From: Maylandia zebra
Taxonomy: Eukaryota > Chordata > Actinopteri > Cichliformes > Cichlidae
Assembly: GCF_041146795.1 (NCBI RefSeq)
Contig: NC_135179.1
Coordinates: 29,293,047 to 29,357,046 of the forward strand
Reading direction: 5' to 3'
DNA: 64,000 nucleotides
A program made the translations under genes and the position numbers. The first letter of the stretch is position 1, and every line of letters begins with the position of its first letter. This document shows, in pieces, positions 10,201 to 41,400 of this stretch. Below the pieces are notes generated by a model, which searched no databases, was not told the DNA's origin, and worked only from the letters and a program-made list of their open reading frames with translations.

Positions 10201-12260
10201 AAAAACACCATTTTAACTGGAAGAAACTTCCAGCAGAACCAGGTATAGGGAGGGGCAGCCTCTGAGGACTGGTTGGGGTTGAGGGGAGGGAGAAAGGACA
10301 AAGGACACGCTGTGGAAGAGAGCCACTCTATAGAATAGAATAATCCTTTAATTGTCCCACAAGGGGTAATTTGGTTGTAACAGCAGCCAGAAAGACACAT
10401 ATACAAACAAACAGTACACAGGACAGAAACGTACACAATTTTTCTTACATATTTACATATTTGAGCTGTTGAGCAGTTTGTGGACTGTGGTTTAGCTTGA
10501 CTCCATGACGTTTCTGAACTAATGCTTTGCTCAATTAATGTTGCAATGAATTATGGGTGGATTTTACTGATATTCTATCTTTATGTTGTCACCAAACAGA
10601 TCTACAGATTTGGGACTAGCTAGAGGCTCCTCCACCTCTGCTGGCCCTTCTGTCCTGCCCAGGATGGCGCCCCCGGTGCCCCCTCGTCAGGTCCAGCAGT
10701 CCTACCGTCCATCCTACAGCTCCTTCTCCCAATCTTACAGCCCCTATGGGAGCTCCATCTATGGTGGCTACAGTCCTTACAGCTACGGCTATGGTGGAGG
10801 CTATGGTAGCGGCTATGGTGGCGGCTACAGCCTGGGAGGATACAGACACACACCTCACCTTGAAGACGTCCCCCCCAGCAGGTTTGTGCAGCAGGCAGAA
10901 GAAAGTAGCCGCGGTGCCTTTGAGTCCATCGAGAGCATCGTCCATGCGTTTGCTTCAATAAGCATGATGATGGACGCCACCTTTTCTGCGCTACATAACG
11001 GTTTCCGTGCCGTACTGGAAGTAGTCAACCACGTCACACGACTGCGCGTGCACCTCACCCGGGTTTTGTCAAAGTTTGCTCTGGTGCGCACATTGCACTA
11101 CTTGTACCGCTTGGTGCAGAAGCTGCTTGGGCGGAGGCTAGACCCTGAGGTCGAAGCCCTGTGGCCCAACCCCAGTGAGGCCACTGGTATGAGATCATCC
11201 AGAGAGATGGAGGACCAGGCAGTTAAATCCTGGCCCATCTTAATGTTTTTTGCTCTAGTCTTGGGTGTACCCTACCTTATCTGGAAGCTGAGCTCCACTG
11301 CTGACTCTGAAATCAAAGGTAAGGCTTGCAGATGGAACAGCAAGCACTCACATATTCATAAAGATACATTTTGTTTTGTTGTTTGCAATACACATGTAAA
11401 GATGAGTCTGCTTGTATGACATCATGTGCCTTTCTGTAACTCTGTGGCAAATAAATTGGGTATCATAGCTCCATATGCCATTAGTCACTTTACAACTGAC
11501 AGTACAAAGCAAGTGGACTTGTTTTTAATTAAAACAAGTTAAAATTATGAATGTCTTTAATTCAGTTTCCTTGCTTGATTTAGACACTAACTGGGCAAGT
11601 GGGGAGGACGACCACGTGGTGGCCAGAGCAGAATATGATTTTACAGCTGCTTCTCAGGAGGAGCTTTCTATGCAAGCTGGAGAGATGCTCAACCTCGCTC
11701 CTAAAGGTGATGAGCTTTTTACTGGCTGCGGGACATTTGATTCTGAGTGCTTTGACCAAAAACCTTCTATTTTTGTTTTCCTTATCTTGGGAATAACAGA
11801 TGAGGGCTCTTCTTTTGTGTGAGCGTGCACCATGTTTACAACTATCACAGTGTTTTCCTCTTCCTCGTGTGTAGAGCTACAGCCCCGTGTGCGTGGCTGG
11901 CTCCTGGCCAGTGTGGACGGTGAGACCACAGGGCTCATCCCAGCCAACTACGTTAAGATCCTCGGCAAGAGGAGAGGCCGCCGGGCCGCAGATATGGAGA
12001 GGCTTGCTCAGGCCCAGCGGGCGAACACACAGGAACCCCAAACAAGCTTGGCTGCACAAATGCAGACAACTGGAGCCCAAGGCTTTACCCCAGACCCCGC
12101 CTCTGCCTCTGCCTCAGCCTCTTCTTCTGCCTCGGCTTCCTCAGAGGACCTTCTGGAGTCAGCGTACAGGGAAACACCTGCTTCATTCAATCAGGGATCA
12201 TCCACCTCCACCATGCCCTCCAACACACCACTTAACATCCCTGAAAAGACTGATCCATGA
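7299..12260 (+). CDS. pex13: Peroxin 13, peroxisomal import docking protein
   Basis: Exons 7299-7372, 10600-11318, 11584-11706 and 11875-12260 join in frame with GT-AG borders (phases 2,1,1) to give 433 aa; human PEX13 is 403 aa. The start is chosen because exon 1 reads MDSQPPTRPWERRIPG, the conserved PEX13 N-terminus. Residues about 60-110 are a Tyr/Gly-rich tract (YGGGYGSGYGGGY), then the conserved DVPPSRFVQQAEESSRGAF block. A hydrophobic helix at about 236-256 (WPILMFFALVLGVPYLIW) is the membrane anchor, and an SH3 domain lies at about 275-335 (ARAEYDF, GWLLAS, GLIPANYVKIL). The family sits in the peroxisomal membrane, binds PEX14 and PEX5 and forms the matrix-protein import pore. Oddities: a longer YG tract than human and a low-complexity Ala/Ser run (about residues 375-390) near the C-terminus. 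Confidence 0.96.
7930..8140 (-). pseudogene. RTE-like LINE 3' fragment
   Basis: The minus-strand translation contains RVAGLSLKDRVKSSVTRKGL, VELLFLHTEE and RRFRYLARTPPR, then a degraded SMDNQEAPGQTLDAL. This parallels the C-terminal region of the larger LINE at 48.0-49.7 kb ([47 protein letters not shown]). It is a second, shorter and older copy of the same family, lying in pex13 intron 1. Confidence 0.65.
8800..10076 (-). mobile_element. Non-autonomous hAT transposon, 1277 bp, with 8-bp TSD
   Basis: The element starts TAGTGATGGG and ends CCCATCACTA, a perfect 10-bp terminal inverted repeat. It is flanked by identical 8-bp copies of TTAATCAC (8792-8799 and 10077-10084), the size expected of hAT target duplications. 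Subterminal GAAGC/CGAAGCCTCG motifs are repeated at both ends. The minus strand carries a BED-finger mini-gene (9201-9766) related to the N-terminus of ZBED/hAT transposases; the catalytic RNase-H-like region is absent, so it cannot move itself. It lies in pex13 intron 1 and inside an older dispersed repeat, so it is the younger insertion. Confidence 0.9.
9201..9766 (-). CDS. BED-zinc-finger mini-protein encoded inside the hAT element
   Basis: Three minus-strand exons (9695-9766, 9491-9608, 9201-9361) join through GT-AG introns of 86 and 129 nt, in phases 0 and 1, to an uninterrupted 116-aa frame. The ATG at 9766-9764 has A at -3 and G at +4; an in-frame stop lies upstream. Residues 1-24 read KKRRMSSPVWEHFDLIPPNK at the end, the aromatic start of a BED finger. 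Exon 2 gives VKCLLCAREL and LRHYRALH, i.e. CxxC and HxxxxH. Exon 3 carries DSQPFSIVEDKGFKRFVKSL, the segment following the finger in ZBED/hAT transposases, and ends at TAG. An AATAAA on this strand (9191-9186) sits about 10 nt after the stop. It should bind DNA, perhaps the element's own ends; expression is unproven and it may be only a decaying transposase remnant. Confidence 0.6.
10332..10445 (-). repeat. Possible LINE 3' tail
   Basis: TAGAATAGAATAATCC followed by TTTAATTGTCCCACAAGGGG on the plus strand resembles the 3' end, in reverse orientation, of common fish LINE/SINE families with (TAGAA)n-type tails. No coding sequence is attached. It abuts the dispersed repeat copy 1. Confidence 0.4.
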
Positions 12261-12530
12261 TCTTTGTGTCCATAAATGTTCATTCATAACAGCGGTTTGC
12301 TCAGTGTGTAACTCTGGAGCTTAACTAATAATCTGCTGTTAGTTCATATTTTGGGGTGGTGGACAATCCACAGACCTCATCAGGAACTGTTAAAGTAATT
12401 TTCGATTCAATTTTTTTTAACGCAGTATGGACCTTCTTATTACTTGCCAAGAATTGTTTCCATGCACAAGGCTCACTGCGTCTGAAAATCTGAGCTGAAT
12501 TTTTATTTTTAAACTCAAAGCTTTTACAAA

Positions 12531-12536
12531 AATAAA
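12531..12536 (+). terminator. pex13 polyadenylation signal
   Basis: AATAAA lies 271 bp after the pex13 stop codon, a normal distance for a short fish 3' UTR. Confidence 0.6.
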
Positions 12537-12559
12537 CAAATGAGTATTCTAAAATGTGT

Positions 12560-13199
12560 TTTTAGGCGCACTGGCACATTATGTGTACAAGGACAGTGTA
12601 AGAACACAGTTAAGGTGTTTTGTTTGATCATGTGATCACATTTTGTTTTGACCCTCACATGTTTGGGTTTCTGTATAGTTTTCTGTGACGTTAATTTGAT
12701 CTATTCAGAATAAGAAAGGGGTGAATTTTGCACATTTTCAACAGTTACCATTCAGAAATTTTTGGAATATTTAATATGATTATTATGAAAATAAATAATT
12801 TAAAAATCGTTTTTGTCCATTGTGCTATAAGGTATCAAGTGACAATGTTAGAAATTTTGTCAAGATTTTCAATTTCAAAACTTGGACCTAACTGTTTAGT
12901 TTATGCTAATTTAAATGACATATTAGTATAATATAATTTCATTTAATTTGTTTTTAAGTCTGACTTTATGGCAGAAGCACTTGATTTGCGACCACTGTCT
13001 CCAAGCAACAGGACGCCTGCTGCACTGCGCCAACAGTGACGAGTCACCGTTGCAGATACAGACCGAATAAACGCGTTTTGTTAATCGAAAGTGTTCTGGG
13101 GGTAGATTTTTATGTAGTATTTTGATAGTGTAACCTGCCGATAGCATTTTCTGTGTTGTCGGCTTAATGACATACATACGGCAATTTAAGTAGCCACTT
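12560..13199. other. Intergenic between pex13 and sanbr
   Basis: AT-rich sequence with no reading frame or repeat that I recognise. Its right half probably includes upstream regulatory sequence of sanbr. Confidence 0.5.
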
Positions 13200-13623
13200 G
13201 CTCAGCTAACTGTATGCTAGCTAGAAGCTAATGCTACCTTCCATGGCTATCGGAATTACTGAGGCAGAGTTGAGCCTGAAGGCACATTTTTGATGTTCTA
13301 GTTCACTTTCGCCTTTGGTTTAAATGTCATCGCATAGCCACCGTGCTCAAACGCGTTGAGAGAGAGAGCTAAATACGTCGGTGTAAATCCCACCAGAAGG
13401 TATGACGCAATAGGACGGACCACATCACTAGTGACCGTCGTTTGATATTTACAGGGAGTACCTGAAGGCAGCAGATCTGTCCCGTCCCGCAAACTTAGCT
13501 AGCATTAGCCGGTAGGAGAACACCGCAGCATCAGCATCATCCACACGCACAATGAGATGAAACATTTACCCGCTTATTAGATTGTACGAGACGACGGTGA
13601 GGATTATCTCACAGACCAGAACA
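13200..13623 (+). promoter_or_regulatory. Putative sanbr promoter and non-coding exon 1
   Basis: The stretch is locally richer in CpG and GC than its surroundings and ends in a consensus donor (ACA|GTAAGT) at 13623/13624. The coding ATG lies only 2 nt after an acceptor at 14568-14569, so at least one upstream non-coding exon is required; this is the best candidate. A three-codon upstream reading frame (ATG AGA TGA) sits near 13551 within it. The transcription start is not determinable by eye. Confidence 0.45.
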
Positions 13624-14184
13624 GTAAGTGTCATTTCTGTTGTTGGATGTGTGTCCTAGGAAATCTGAGGATTTTAATGTGACCTGAAAGCATCTGATGT
13701 TGATTCAGCAGGAGGGCAGAGGCACTCGGCCTACCCTAATCTGTGCCTCTACGGCATCCCATAAACGTACAGCATCTACCCGTATCATGTACAGTACATG
13801 AATGATCAGTCTCCTCTTTCAGCTCATACATAGTCACCAGTATGCTCTAACCTGTGATGCATTTAATAACAGAAAAACAAAACACAGGAACTTTGAATAG
13901 TAGTGAATGGCAAGTTCAGCCGCCAAGCAAAGTCTTTTACAATAAACTTCATTTTTTTTCTCAATGAAAATGTGTTTCTGAGGCATAACAACCAAATCAT
14001 ACTAAAGAAAGAAACAACATTTGTCTCAGTAGTTGGCCAAATTTATTATTTTATGCAGTGGTGCACAGTTTCACAACTGGTCCATTCCTTTTATCCAGCA
14101 ATTTATTATCTGGGCTACAAAACGGTCCCTCAGACGCTATTGGCCCACTCTACTTACCTCACAAATAGTCAAAAACCTGAAAGC

Positions 14185-14405
14185 ATTCAGTTTTGGAAGA
14201 TCTACACAACACCCGCTGTCTTAAAAAGGCCCAAAACATCATAAAAGATAACTCACATCCTGGTTACTCCCTGTTTGACCTGTTGCCCTCAGACAGACGG
14301 TACAGAGCAATTAGTGTAAGGACTAATAGACTTAAACACAGCTTTTATCCAACTGCAATAACACGTCTGAATACTGCTACAAAAAAAATGCCAATCACGC
14401 CACTC
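14185..14405 (+). pseudogene. LINE ORF2 C-terminal fragment
   Basis: The plus frame reads CLKKAQNIIKDNSHPGYSLF, LLPSDRRYRAISVRTNRLKH and SFYPTAITRLN. This is the characteristic tail of fish L2/Rex1-type LINE polyproteins (DPSHP, LLPSGRRYRS, R-T-x-R-x-x-x-SFxP). It lies in the 5' intron of sanbr, is truncated at both ends, and has no recognisable reverse transcriptase nearby. Confidence 0.6.
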
Positions 14406-14532
14406 TTGTATTAATCTATGTGCTGACTATGCGCAGAATGCTTAAAGGCAATTAAAATGGGTGCTAACTGCACAGTGATTTCAGCTCTAATTTGGCTATG
14501 ATGATCAAACAGATGAAGGAATTTATTGTTGA

Positions 14533-34095
<19,563 letters not shown>

Positions 34096-35500
34096 AGAAG
34101 CTAATGGGGGAAAAAGGCAGTGGAGCTGCTAAATAGACCAGCATTAAACCCGATGAAGAGGACAGAGACTCGCTCCTCAACCCCAGCACTTGTCAGCCCA
34201 CCCGCCCCTGCTTAACTCAGGTGACTATGTATGGATCACCGTCAACCACATCTCCTTTCACTCAGCCCACTGTGTGTTTGTTCAGCTGCATCCAGTCCAC
34301 AAAAACAGCAGAACTGTGGACCCATCTCGGCTCATTAGAAATGCACTTTGACTTTCCTCAGTGTTTCTTTAAAGACGGACAGGTGGGGATTTCTACAGAA
34401 GGCAACAGGAGAAATGTATGGAAGTCCACTCATGCCAGTGGGAAAAGAAAAAGTCATTTGTATTTCAGAAAATATTTCATAGCAATGACAAACATGTATC
34501 TTATTGTAAAATACATAGTTTCTGTCTGTCCACCAACTCCTACACAATCAGGAGTTAATCAACCAAACTTGGCACACAGGTACATCTTAGGCCCCTATAA
34601 GTTCTTACCTATATCAGATACTATGGTGTAATCACATTACACAACTACCTACTGACCAACTAAAAGGACACACTTTGTGTTTATGCACCTATCTCACCTT
34701 ATACAAGCATTGTATCATTTCAGTTTCACAACAGTAGCATCTCATTTACATCAGATGTTAATCAGTTGTGAATATTTTGATATGCAATATCATCGTGTTG
34801 CTTGGCAACCACCTGGTAACAGAATAAAAATACATTTATGTAGTAGAGCAGGACATGGGATGTAGTAGTAAAGGTAAATTTAAAAAAGAAAGAAATTACA
34901 AAAATGCCACAACAGAAAAAAAGTTTTGATATTAAAAAAAAAAAAAAAAAGGGGAAAAAAAGCATAAATCAAATTGACTTGAACTGAAGAAAAAAACTAC
35001 ATCAGGATACTGGAAAACATGTGTGTCTAAAGCTCCAGTGACATTTTTTTAAATGCTAAATTGAGATCAAATTTAATTTTGAGGTTAAGAAGTAAAATTG
35101 AGATAAATGTATTGTATGTTATATGAAAATCGGTCAAAAAGATGTCATGAGAAAAATTTATGAAAAAAGAAAAATCATTTTCTTAAACTGGCACTGATTA
35201 TCTTCCTGGATGGCTAATTGAAGATGTTACCTTCTTAAACTGACATCTTATTTCCACCATAGTGGAAGGTCAGACGTGTCGCATGGAAATTTTACTGCAT
35301 CAACTGAAATTTACACCCAGCCTTACATTTACACTGTAATTCTGCCTGCGTTCTGTGTAAAGCTCATTCTGTAGGTGAGAAGGATGCCACATTTGTTCCA
35401 CCAAGTTCTGGTAGAGATGTAGTTCTAGTCTTTCCTGTGTTTACTGGAACGTGACTGTGCCATGTACCACACCTAGGCCAATAAAATACAAGTGGCTAAA
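34096..35500 (+). other. sanbr 3' UTR with candidate poly(A) signals
   Basis: After the TAA at 34093-34095 come AATAAA at 34823-34828 and again at 35480-35485; either could end the sanbr transcript. Sequence between is AT-rich and non-coding. Confidence 0.5.
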
Positions 35501-37299
35501 TCCATTCAGAGCCTTATGTGAACTTTTGTTTCTGGTTTATATCCACTGGGTGGCAGCAAATCACACTGGGGGAATAACTATGGATTCCCAAGACACAACC
35601 TTTGCCCCAGTTTCACCATGACCTTTCACCTCTCCAACAATCTACCAGGTGAAAAATACGCACTTGATTGGTTCTCAGCTTTAGCAAAGAGTGTTAGTGT
35701 TGTTTCCTGTATGAAAAGAAGCCAGAGCAGTTTGTGGAAACTGAAAGTCCCAGAGAGGGCTGGTATGTGCCACTTGGTTCGGGGTCACGCCGCTCCTCTC
35801 TGCATGAGAGGCACTGACCAATGGGCGTGCTAACCTGGCTCTTCCTGTAGGACTTACTCACAGGGGTATTAATAACCCTGGCTGCTCACAACACAGACCC
35901 AGAGCAGGGCTTAACGGGGCATAAAGCGTAGAGGAGGTGATGTGGGCTTTTTTTTTTTCTCCCTGTGGGCGGGCGCTACCCCAGCTGTTCTATCTTCTCC
36001 TCAACAGCAGATGCCAAGAATGGCTGAGGATGTGGATCTGGGTCAGGAAGGGGGGGTGGGGGAGTCCTGTTACAACTGGACTGAATTATGGTCCCACAGA
36101 GATAAAGAGATGGTTGGACACGAGAGCATCAAAGAAAACACGCCAAACTGACAGAGATGCTCAGTGTGCCAAGACCTGCAGAACTAAAATGTTACTGCTG
36201 CAGATTCCTCTGAAGCCTGGCTCTGGGACACAAGGAAATGAAAAGTTGAGTGAAATTAGAATTCCATCTCCCTCTCTGGTTACATCAGAGCTGACAAGAT
36301 TGTTGGGATTGCGTAAGACGAGCGTTTCAACTTTCAATGGCACGGCGTCAGCATAACCTTTAATCTAATACCAGTATGTTAACAGGGATTAGTGGAGGAG
36401 TCCACTTACACAGCAGCAACCTTGGCTAAAGATGCCCAGGCGGAAACGGTTGGATGTCGCGTTGCCTGCGTGACGGATGCCATCCGTCATCACTGAGCTT
36501 TCCTTTTAGGATTTGTGTTTTCAAACCTTTTCAAAGCACGCTCCTCTTCACACGTAGATGTATGCATCTAACAGGAGATAGGACAAAATAGTCACTATGC
36601 TTAACGACCATGTGGTCAGAAATCATTTTCCAGAGTTGATTAACAGTGCATCAGGTCAAAGCGCAACAAACCTGTTTAGGTTGGCTTTAGTTTCACACAA
36701 CAAATCTGACACAAGATGTCTTCTACTCCAGCTGCCATGTGGCAAATCGTCTTTTATAGTAAGTGAAAGCGAAAGCAGCCTGCACTGTAGGAGGTGGGGT
36801 TGGACAAGTAAACACAAGTTCTCAGAGTTGATGACTCAATCAGCTCACAACTGAATTCGGCACAACGTCAGTGTCATTGTTCAACTGTTGACACAAGAAA
36901 AAGCTAGTGAGCAAAGCTCTCACTAACAAAGGCTGTATGTTACAATGTTAGGTTAGGTTTAGAGTTTAGTCAGCTATGGCAGCGATGACTTAAAATTCAA
37001 CAGAAAAAGCCTGCTGTATCGTAACACGATAAAGACTGCATTCTTACTCAGTATTGATCAAGGCCAACACTGAAGTCTTCAGACACACAAACAATATCTG
37101 CTCATATAAAACTCGAGTCTCTGCTGTGGAATGAAGAGATCTGAGCGAAGGCAGGATTATAAAATTCTCACCTTTAATCAGTTCAAAAAGTTCACAACAA
37201 ATGTAACACCTTGAGAAGGGAAATCTGCCATTAGAGATTGGATGCTTATTTGGATTTATACATTCTTCCTAATTAAACTCACTGGCAATTCATTTACTC
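35501..37299. other. Intergenic between the convergent 3' ends of sanbr and xpo1
   Basis: No recognised gene. Human synteny would place C2orf74, AHSA2 and USP34 between these genes, but I find no trace of them. A short dyad TGACGGAT-GCC-ATCCGTCA lies near 36470-36490. Confidence 0.5.
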
Positions 37300-38444
37300 T
37301 CTGGACAAAAAAAAAAAAGCCTTTATTTGGACAAAACTCAAACAGTTACAAATGAAAAATGCAAAAATACAAAATTAAATGTAAACCCAGGTTTATTTCT
37401 CATTTTGCTCTAAAGGTAGTGTCTTGAAGCACTACTGCATGGTAAACAATCTAAATTAGTACAATTCAAAATCAAAAGCCATCTGAGTTAAACAGGAGTT
37501 GTTATAAAGATGCAACCAACCAAAGAGCCCATAAATACCTCCGCCACTTCCTTAAAACATCCCATTAATGAAGGCTCACAAATGAGCAACAATCCTCTTA
37601 GAGGAAAACAAAACGCTGATGTCGACTAGGCGACAGCACACACGCGCACACACCCACAACAAAAAGAAATAACAGAATAAGAGGAAAAAAAAAAAATGTT
37701 CCCATGGTATTAAAGATGCTATACAATTGGGATGATATGCACATATTCGCTTTTGCTTTCCCTGAAAAACCTCACGCTGGCAGCAGCAGCTCAGTTTTTT
37801 GGGTGAAGCAGAAAGTCATGAGCAACAAGACGCTGCTGCACGAGCAGCGTCTCTCAGCCTTCATTTTCCATTAGATTCACATTCTCCCACAATGCCGTGG
37901 GGCACCAAACAAGCGGTGCGTGCGCCTCTAAAAGACCACTTTCTGTCACAACACGGGTCTAGAAGCTTCTATGCCAACTCAACACATGGGCCGATTTTCA
38001 CAACACCCCCGCCCTCCCCTGCCCACACCGGGTGTAGAATAGATCTATATATAAACAAAGAGATGGGAAAGAGGGAAGAACTAGGAAACAGAACCAGGGA
38101 AGTGACGGAAACTGATCCAAAACAACATGGTTAACTTGTCCTAATCGTTATAACTTCATCTTGCAGGTCTGAGAAGGGCCAGAGACCAACAGAACGTAAG
38201 CTAGATTAACAGTTTTGGAAAGTTATTACACAAAAAGTCTCCATAGAAAACGCAGATCATGTAAAAAGGACCACAGGGTGATGCGGTAATCATTTACAGA
38301 GTATTGGCATTATTTTGGTCAACAAACATCCAATGGGATGGCCCACGGCCTCCCACCACACTCAAGTGCCTCTCTTGGGTTTTGTTGTGTTTGCTGTGGT
38401 TAGGGTTAAGTTTGGAGTACTGTACAGTTAGACTGAGCAGGCGC
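37300..38444 (-). other. Putative xpo1 3' UTR
   Basis: Minus-strand AATAAA (plus TTTATT, 37322-37327) lies about 1.1 kb after the xpo1 stop and is the best candidate end of the transcript. The intervening sequence has no other gene. Confidence 0.45.
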
Positions 38445-41400
38445 TCAGTCACACATCTCCTCTGGGATCTCGTGAGGATTCAGGATGCCGGGCACCGACA
38501 TCTGGATCTTGTGTTTCTCCTCCTGGGCCTGTCGGAGTGAAGCCTCCCTCTCCTCCAGAAAAAGGTCCGAGGTGTCCTCACCTGCAAACTCCTGAACAGC
38601 GACACAATCACAGAAAGCTGCTGTTAGCTACAAGGTTTGAAAGCCATGCTGCTTTTCTACCACAGCGACCGAGATCCTAATTTTTACTGTTAGACTGCTC
38701 AATTAACTGCAACACTACTAAACCCCCATTTGGGAGTGAGGGATCAAATACTCACTATGGGTGCTGGTAATTGAACTCACTCTTCCAAATGATGGACTTT
38801 TATTTGTAACAGGGTTAGCATGCACATGCTTTTTAATAAAAAGTCATTTAAAAGCATGTATTAGGCTCATTTCCAGCATTTCTACATTTTTATATTCTTA
38901 GAAATTTGCATGAGCCGCTCACGTTCCCTTTCTTTGAGATAACTTCCTTCTGATTGGCTGCTGCTCACAAACAAAAGATCTGATCGGCTGATTGGTTGGG
39001 CTTCTTGGGATGCCCATCATTCAGATATTCCCTTTCATTTCTTTTCGCCCTCTTAGACAAAAAACAAACAAAAAACCCAACATGCTTGACCTCAGCAATT
39101 GGTTTAACAGTATTTGATTTACTGACATAATTACCACCTAAATGTCAACTTCAGTGCACAAAAATAAACAACAAAAAATAATTATAAATAATAAATAAAT
39201 AATAATAATAATCAGACCAATCAGGACACATGACACAACATTGAATGTTTCCAACAGCACCCACAAAGCTTCCATAAAGTCATGGCCGCCTGACCATGAA
39301 GTGGCAGGAAAATGTTATTTGTGGAAACAACAGCTAAGCAGTTAGCTATGTAGTCAGTGATAAGGAGAGACAAAGCTTCCATAGAGGGACAGGCTCCATG
39401 TGCTTCAGCTCAAATACACAACTGAGATACACTCAGTCTCACAACTTACACTTTGTGTACCTCCTCAACACTGAAAGGAATACTTAATACACCTCCAATC
39501 AAAGTTGCTACAGTCTGACGAGCTCACCTTTATCTGGACGAGGAAGTCCCTCAGATGCTCCTTGAAGGCAGGAATGTCCTGGTTTAAGCTGAACAGCCCT
39601 GTCACAAACACCTTCACCTGAGCACTGACAGACAAAACACACACACACGTAAGCATCGACTGAAAAACAGACTCACTTATATGCGTAATGTTCACACTCA
39701 CTCCTGCAGGTGGGGGAAGGCAGTCTTAAGCAGGTTGGCCACATATTCCTGGATGAACACCTGGTTGGTGGTGGGGCTGGCGGGGTTCAGCGCTGCAGTG
39801 ATCTTCCCCTCCTCCACCAGGTTGAACATGTAGGCCAGGATGGACGCGTGCATCGTCAGGCCTGCAGCACACACACACACGCACGCACACACACACACAC
39901 ACACAGAAAATGAATCCATCGTCTTTCCCTAATTCCCTCGTCTTTGTAAAGCCACGTTCAAATTGATTTAGTTCTCTGGGGGAGGTGTTAATATTACCTG
40001 GCCTGGTTTAGTGACTTTAATCCAGTTCAGATAATGAATGTGTCTTTTTAAAAATGTTTTTGATCCCATCACCAGGAAGATTCAACACTACAATCAACTC
40101 CTAAATAAATCAGTACTGAGTAATGTGTGATCTTTTAAGCAAGAAGTCACTTCCATTTTTCAAACTAGTGCCTTTAAAAGGTTGTACTGAACTACTACAG
40201 CCTTACTGTGATCTGAGCCAATGATTTTAACATAAACATGTTCATCTGACCTGCACAGCAGACGCCAACATTTTTTGAAAGTATAAATATCATTTGGACG
40301 ACTGCAGATTCAAACAACTGAACGGCATCAATTGTGTGTGAGCTCACCAGCAGTGTGCGATGTGTCAGTGACCACAGAGAAAATGTGCTGCAGGATATCG
40401 CAGAAATACGTCTGGTAGAAACTTTGAGCGGCTGCCTCCTCCTGGGCCACATTCTGCAGCAAGGTGTACAGAATCTGCAGACCTGAGCAGCGACAAGACA
40501 CAAAACAACACAAAATTATAGTTGCACATCCTTCGAAGACCACAGCAGCTTATTGTTAACAGCCGGGTTGCACAGTGATGTCGCTGTTCTGATGCACGTC
40601 TGTTTCAGTGTGAAAAGGATCACAGTGCACCTTCATGTCACGTTTCTGCCTGTGGATCCCACAGTGGGTTTTCCCATTATCAGTATTTAAGATGTTGTTG
40701 GTCAATAAGAGCATAAACACCTTAGTGTACTCATCTCTGAGCCCTTACCAGTGTCAGCCACGTTCCTCATGGTGTGCTTAAAGGCCCAGATGATGGAGTC
40801 CAGCACTAGTTTGAACTGGGCTGGAGGGATGGCAAGGAATGCGGGGAAGCAGTGCGAGTTTACAGCTTGGAGCAGGTAGAAGAAGTGGGTCCTGTGCTCT
40901 GGATACTCCTCAAAGTTCTGGTACAAACATACAAACAGATGATGAAAAATTTAAATCTACAAACCAAGTTATATCATAATGCTACACATGAAATAACGTA
41001 TCAGCAGTCTAACTTAAATCTGGCCTCACACTGCTGCAGGTTTTTAGTTTTTGAGAGGCACCTGATGGGTCCCAGTTGTATTTTGGAGTGGAAACAGAGG
41101 CTCAGGTCAGAGTAAACAACAGCTGAAGCCGACTGAATTTAAGATTTTCATTTTTTTTCCTGCAGAACACAAGCACTTAACTGATAGTGACTAAAACCAA
41201 TGCAGTGCTGCAGTTAAATAGATTTTTTGTTTTCTATCAACAATGATGACGTGCATGAATGTAATTATCCGCCCAGTGATTTACACACTGCAGTGAAGGC
41301 CGCATGGTAGATTGCTTATCCCAATGCAAATGAAAGCTGCTGATTTGATGACTGAGGTGTTTACTCACTACTCTCAGTAATAAAAGAGCTGCTGATAACT

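Larger units (their letters stand above)
8758..10325 (+). repeat. Dispersed fish repeat, copy 1, split by a hAT insertion
   Basis: 8758-8799 (CTCAATTCAATTACAG...) and 10077-10325 are the two halves of one repeat. Intact relatives lie at 23440-23690 (+) and 32490-32735 (-). Shared landmarks are GAGCGAGCACTTGG(T/C)GAC, GGAGGAAAAAC-type sequence, AGAAAC(T/C)TCCAGCAGAACC and GGGAGGGGC(A/G)GCC. I recognise this as a common teleost interspersed repeat but will not assign its class. The 1277-bp hAT at 8800-10076 interrupts this copy. Confidence 0.75.

Noticed and set aside
10616-11091. Long minus-strand frames opposite pex13 exon 2
   Set aside because: They are shadows of the GC-rich YG-repeat coding region and have no family resemblance.
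35937-36356. 139-codon plus frame between sanbr and xpo1
   Set aside because: No family similarity, no splice support, and unremarkable length for this composition.
36465-36495. TGACGGAT-GCC-ATCCGTCA dyad as a CRE-like site
   Set aside because: Arms of only eight bases in an intergenic region with no nearby start; probably chance.
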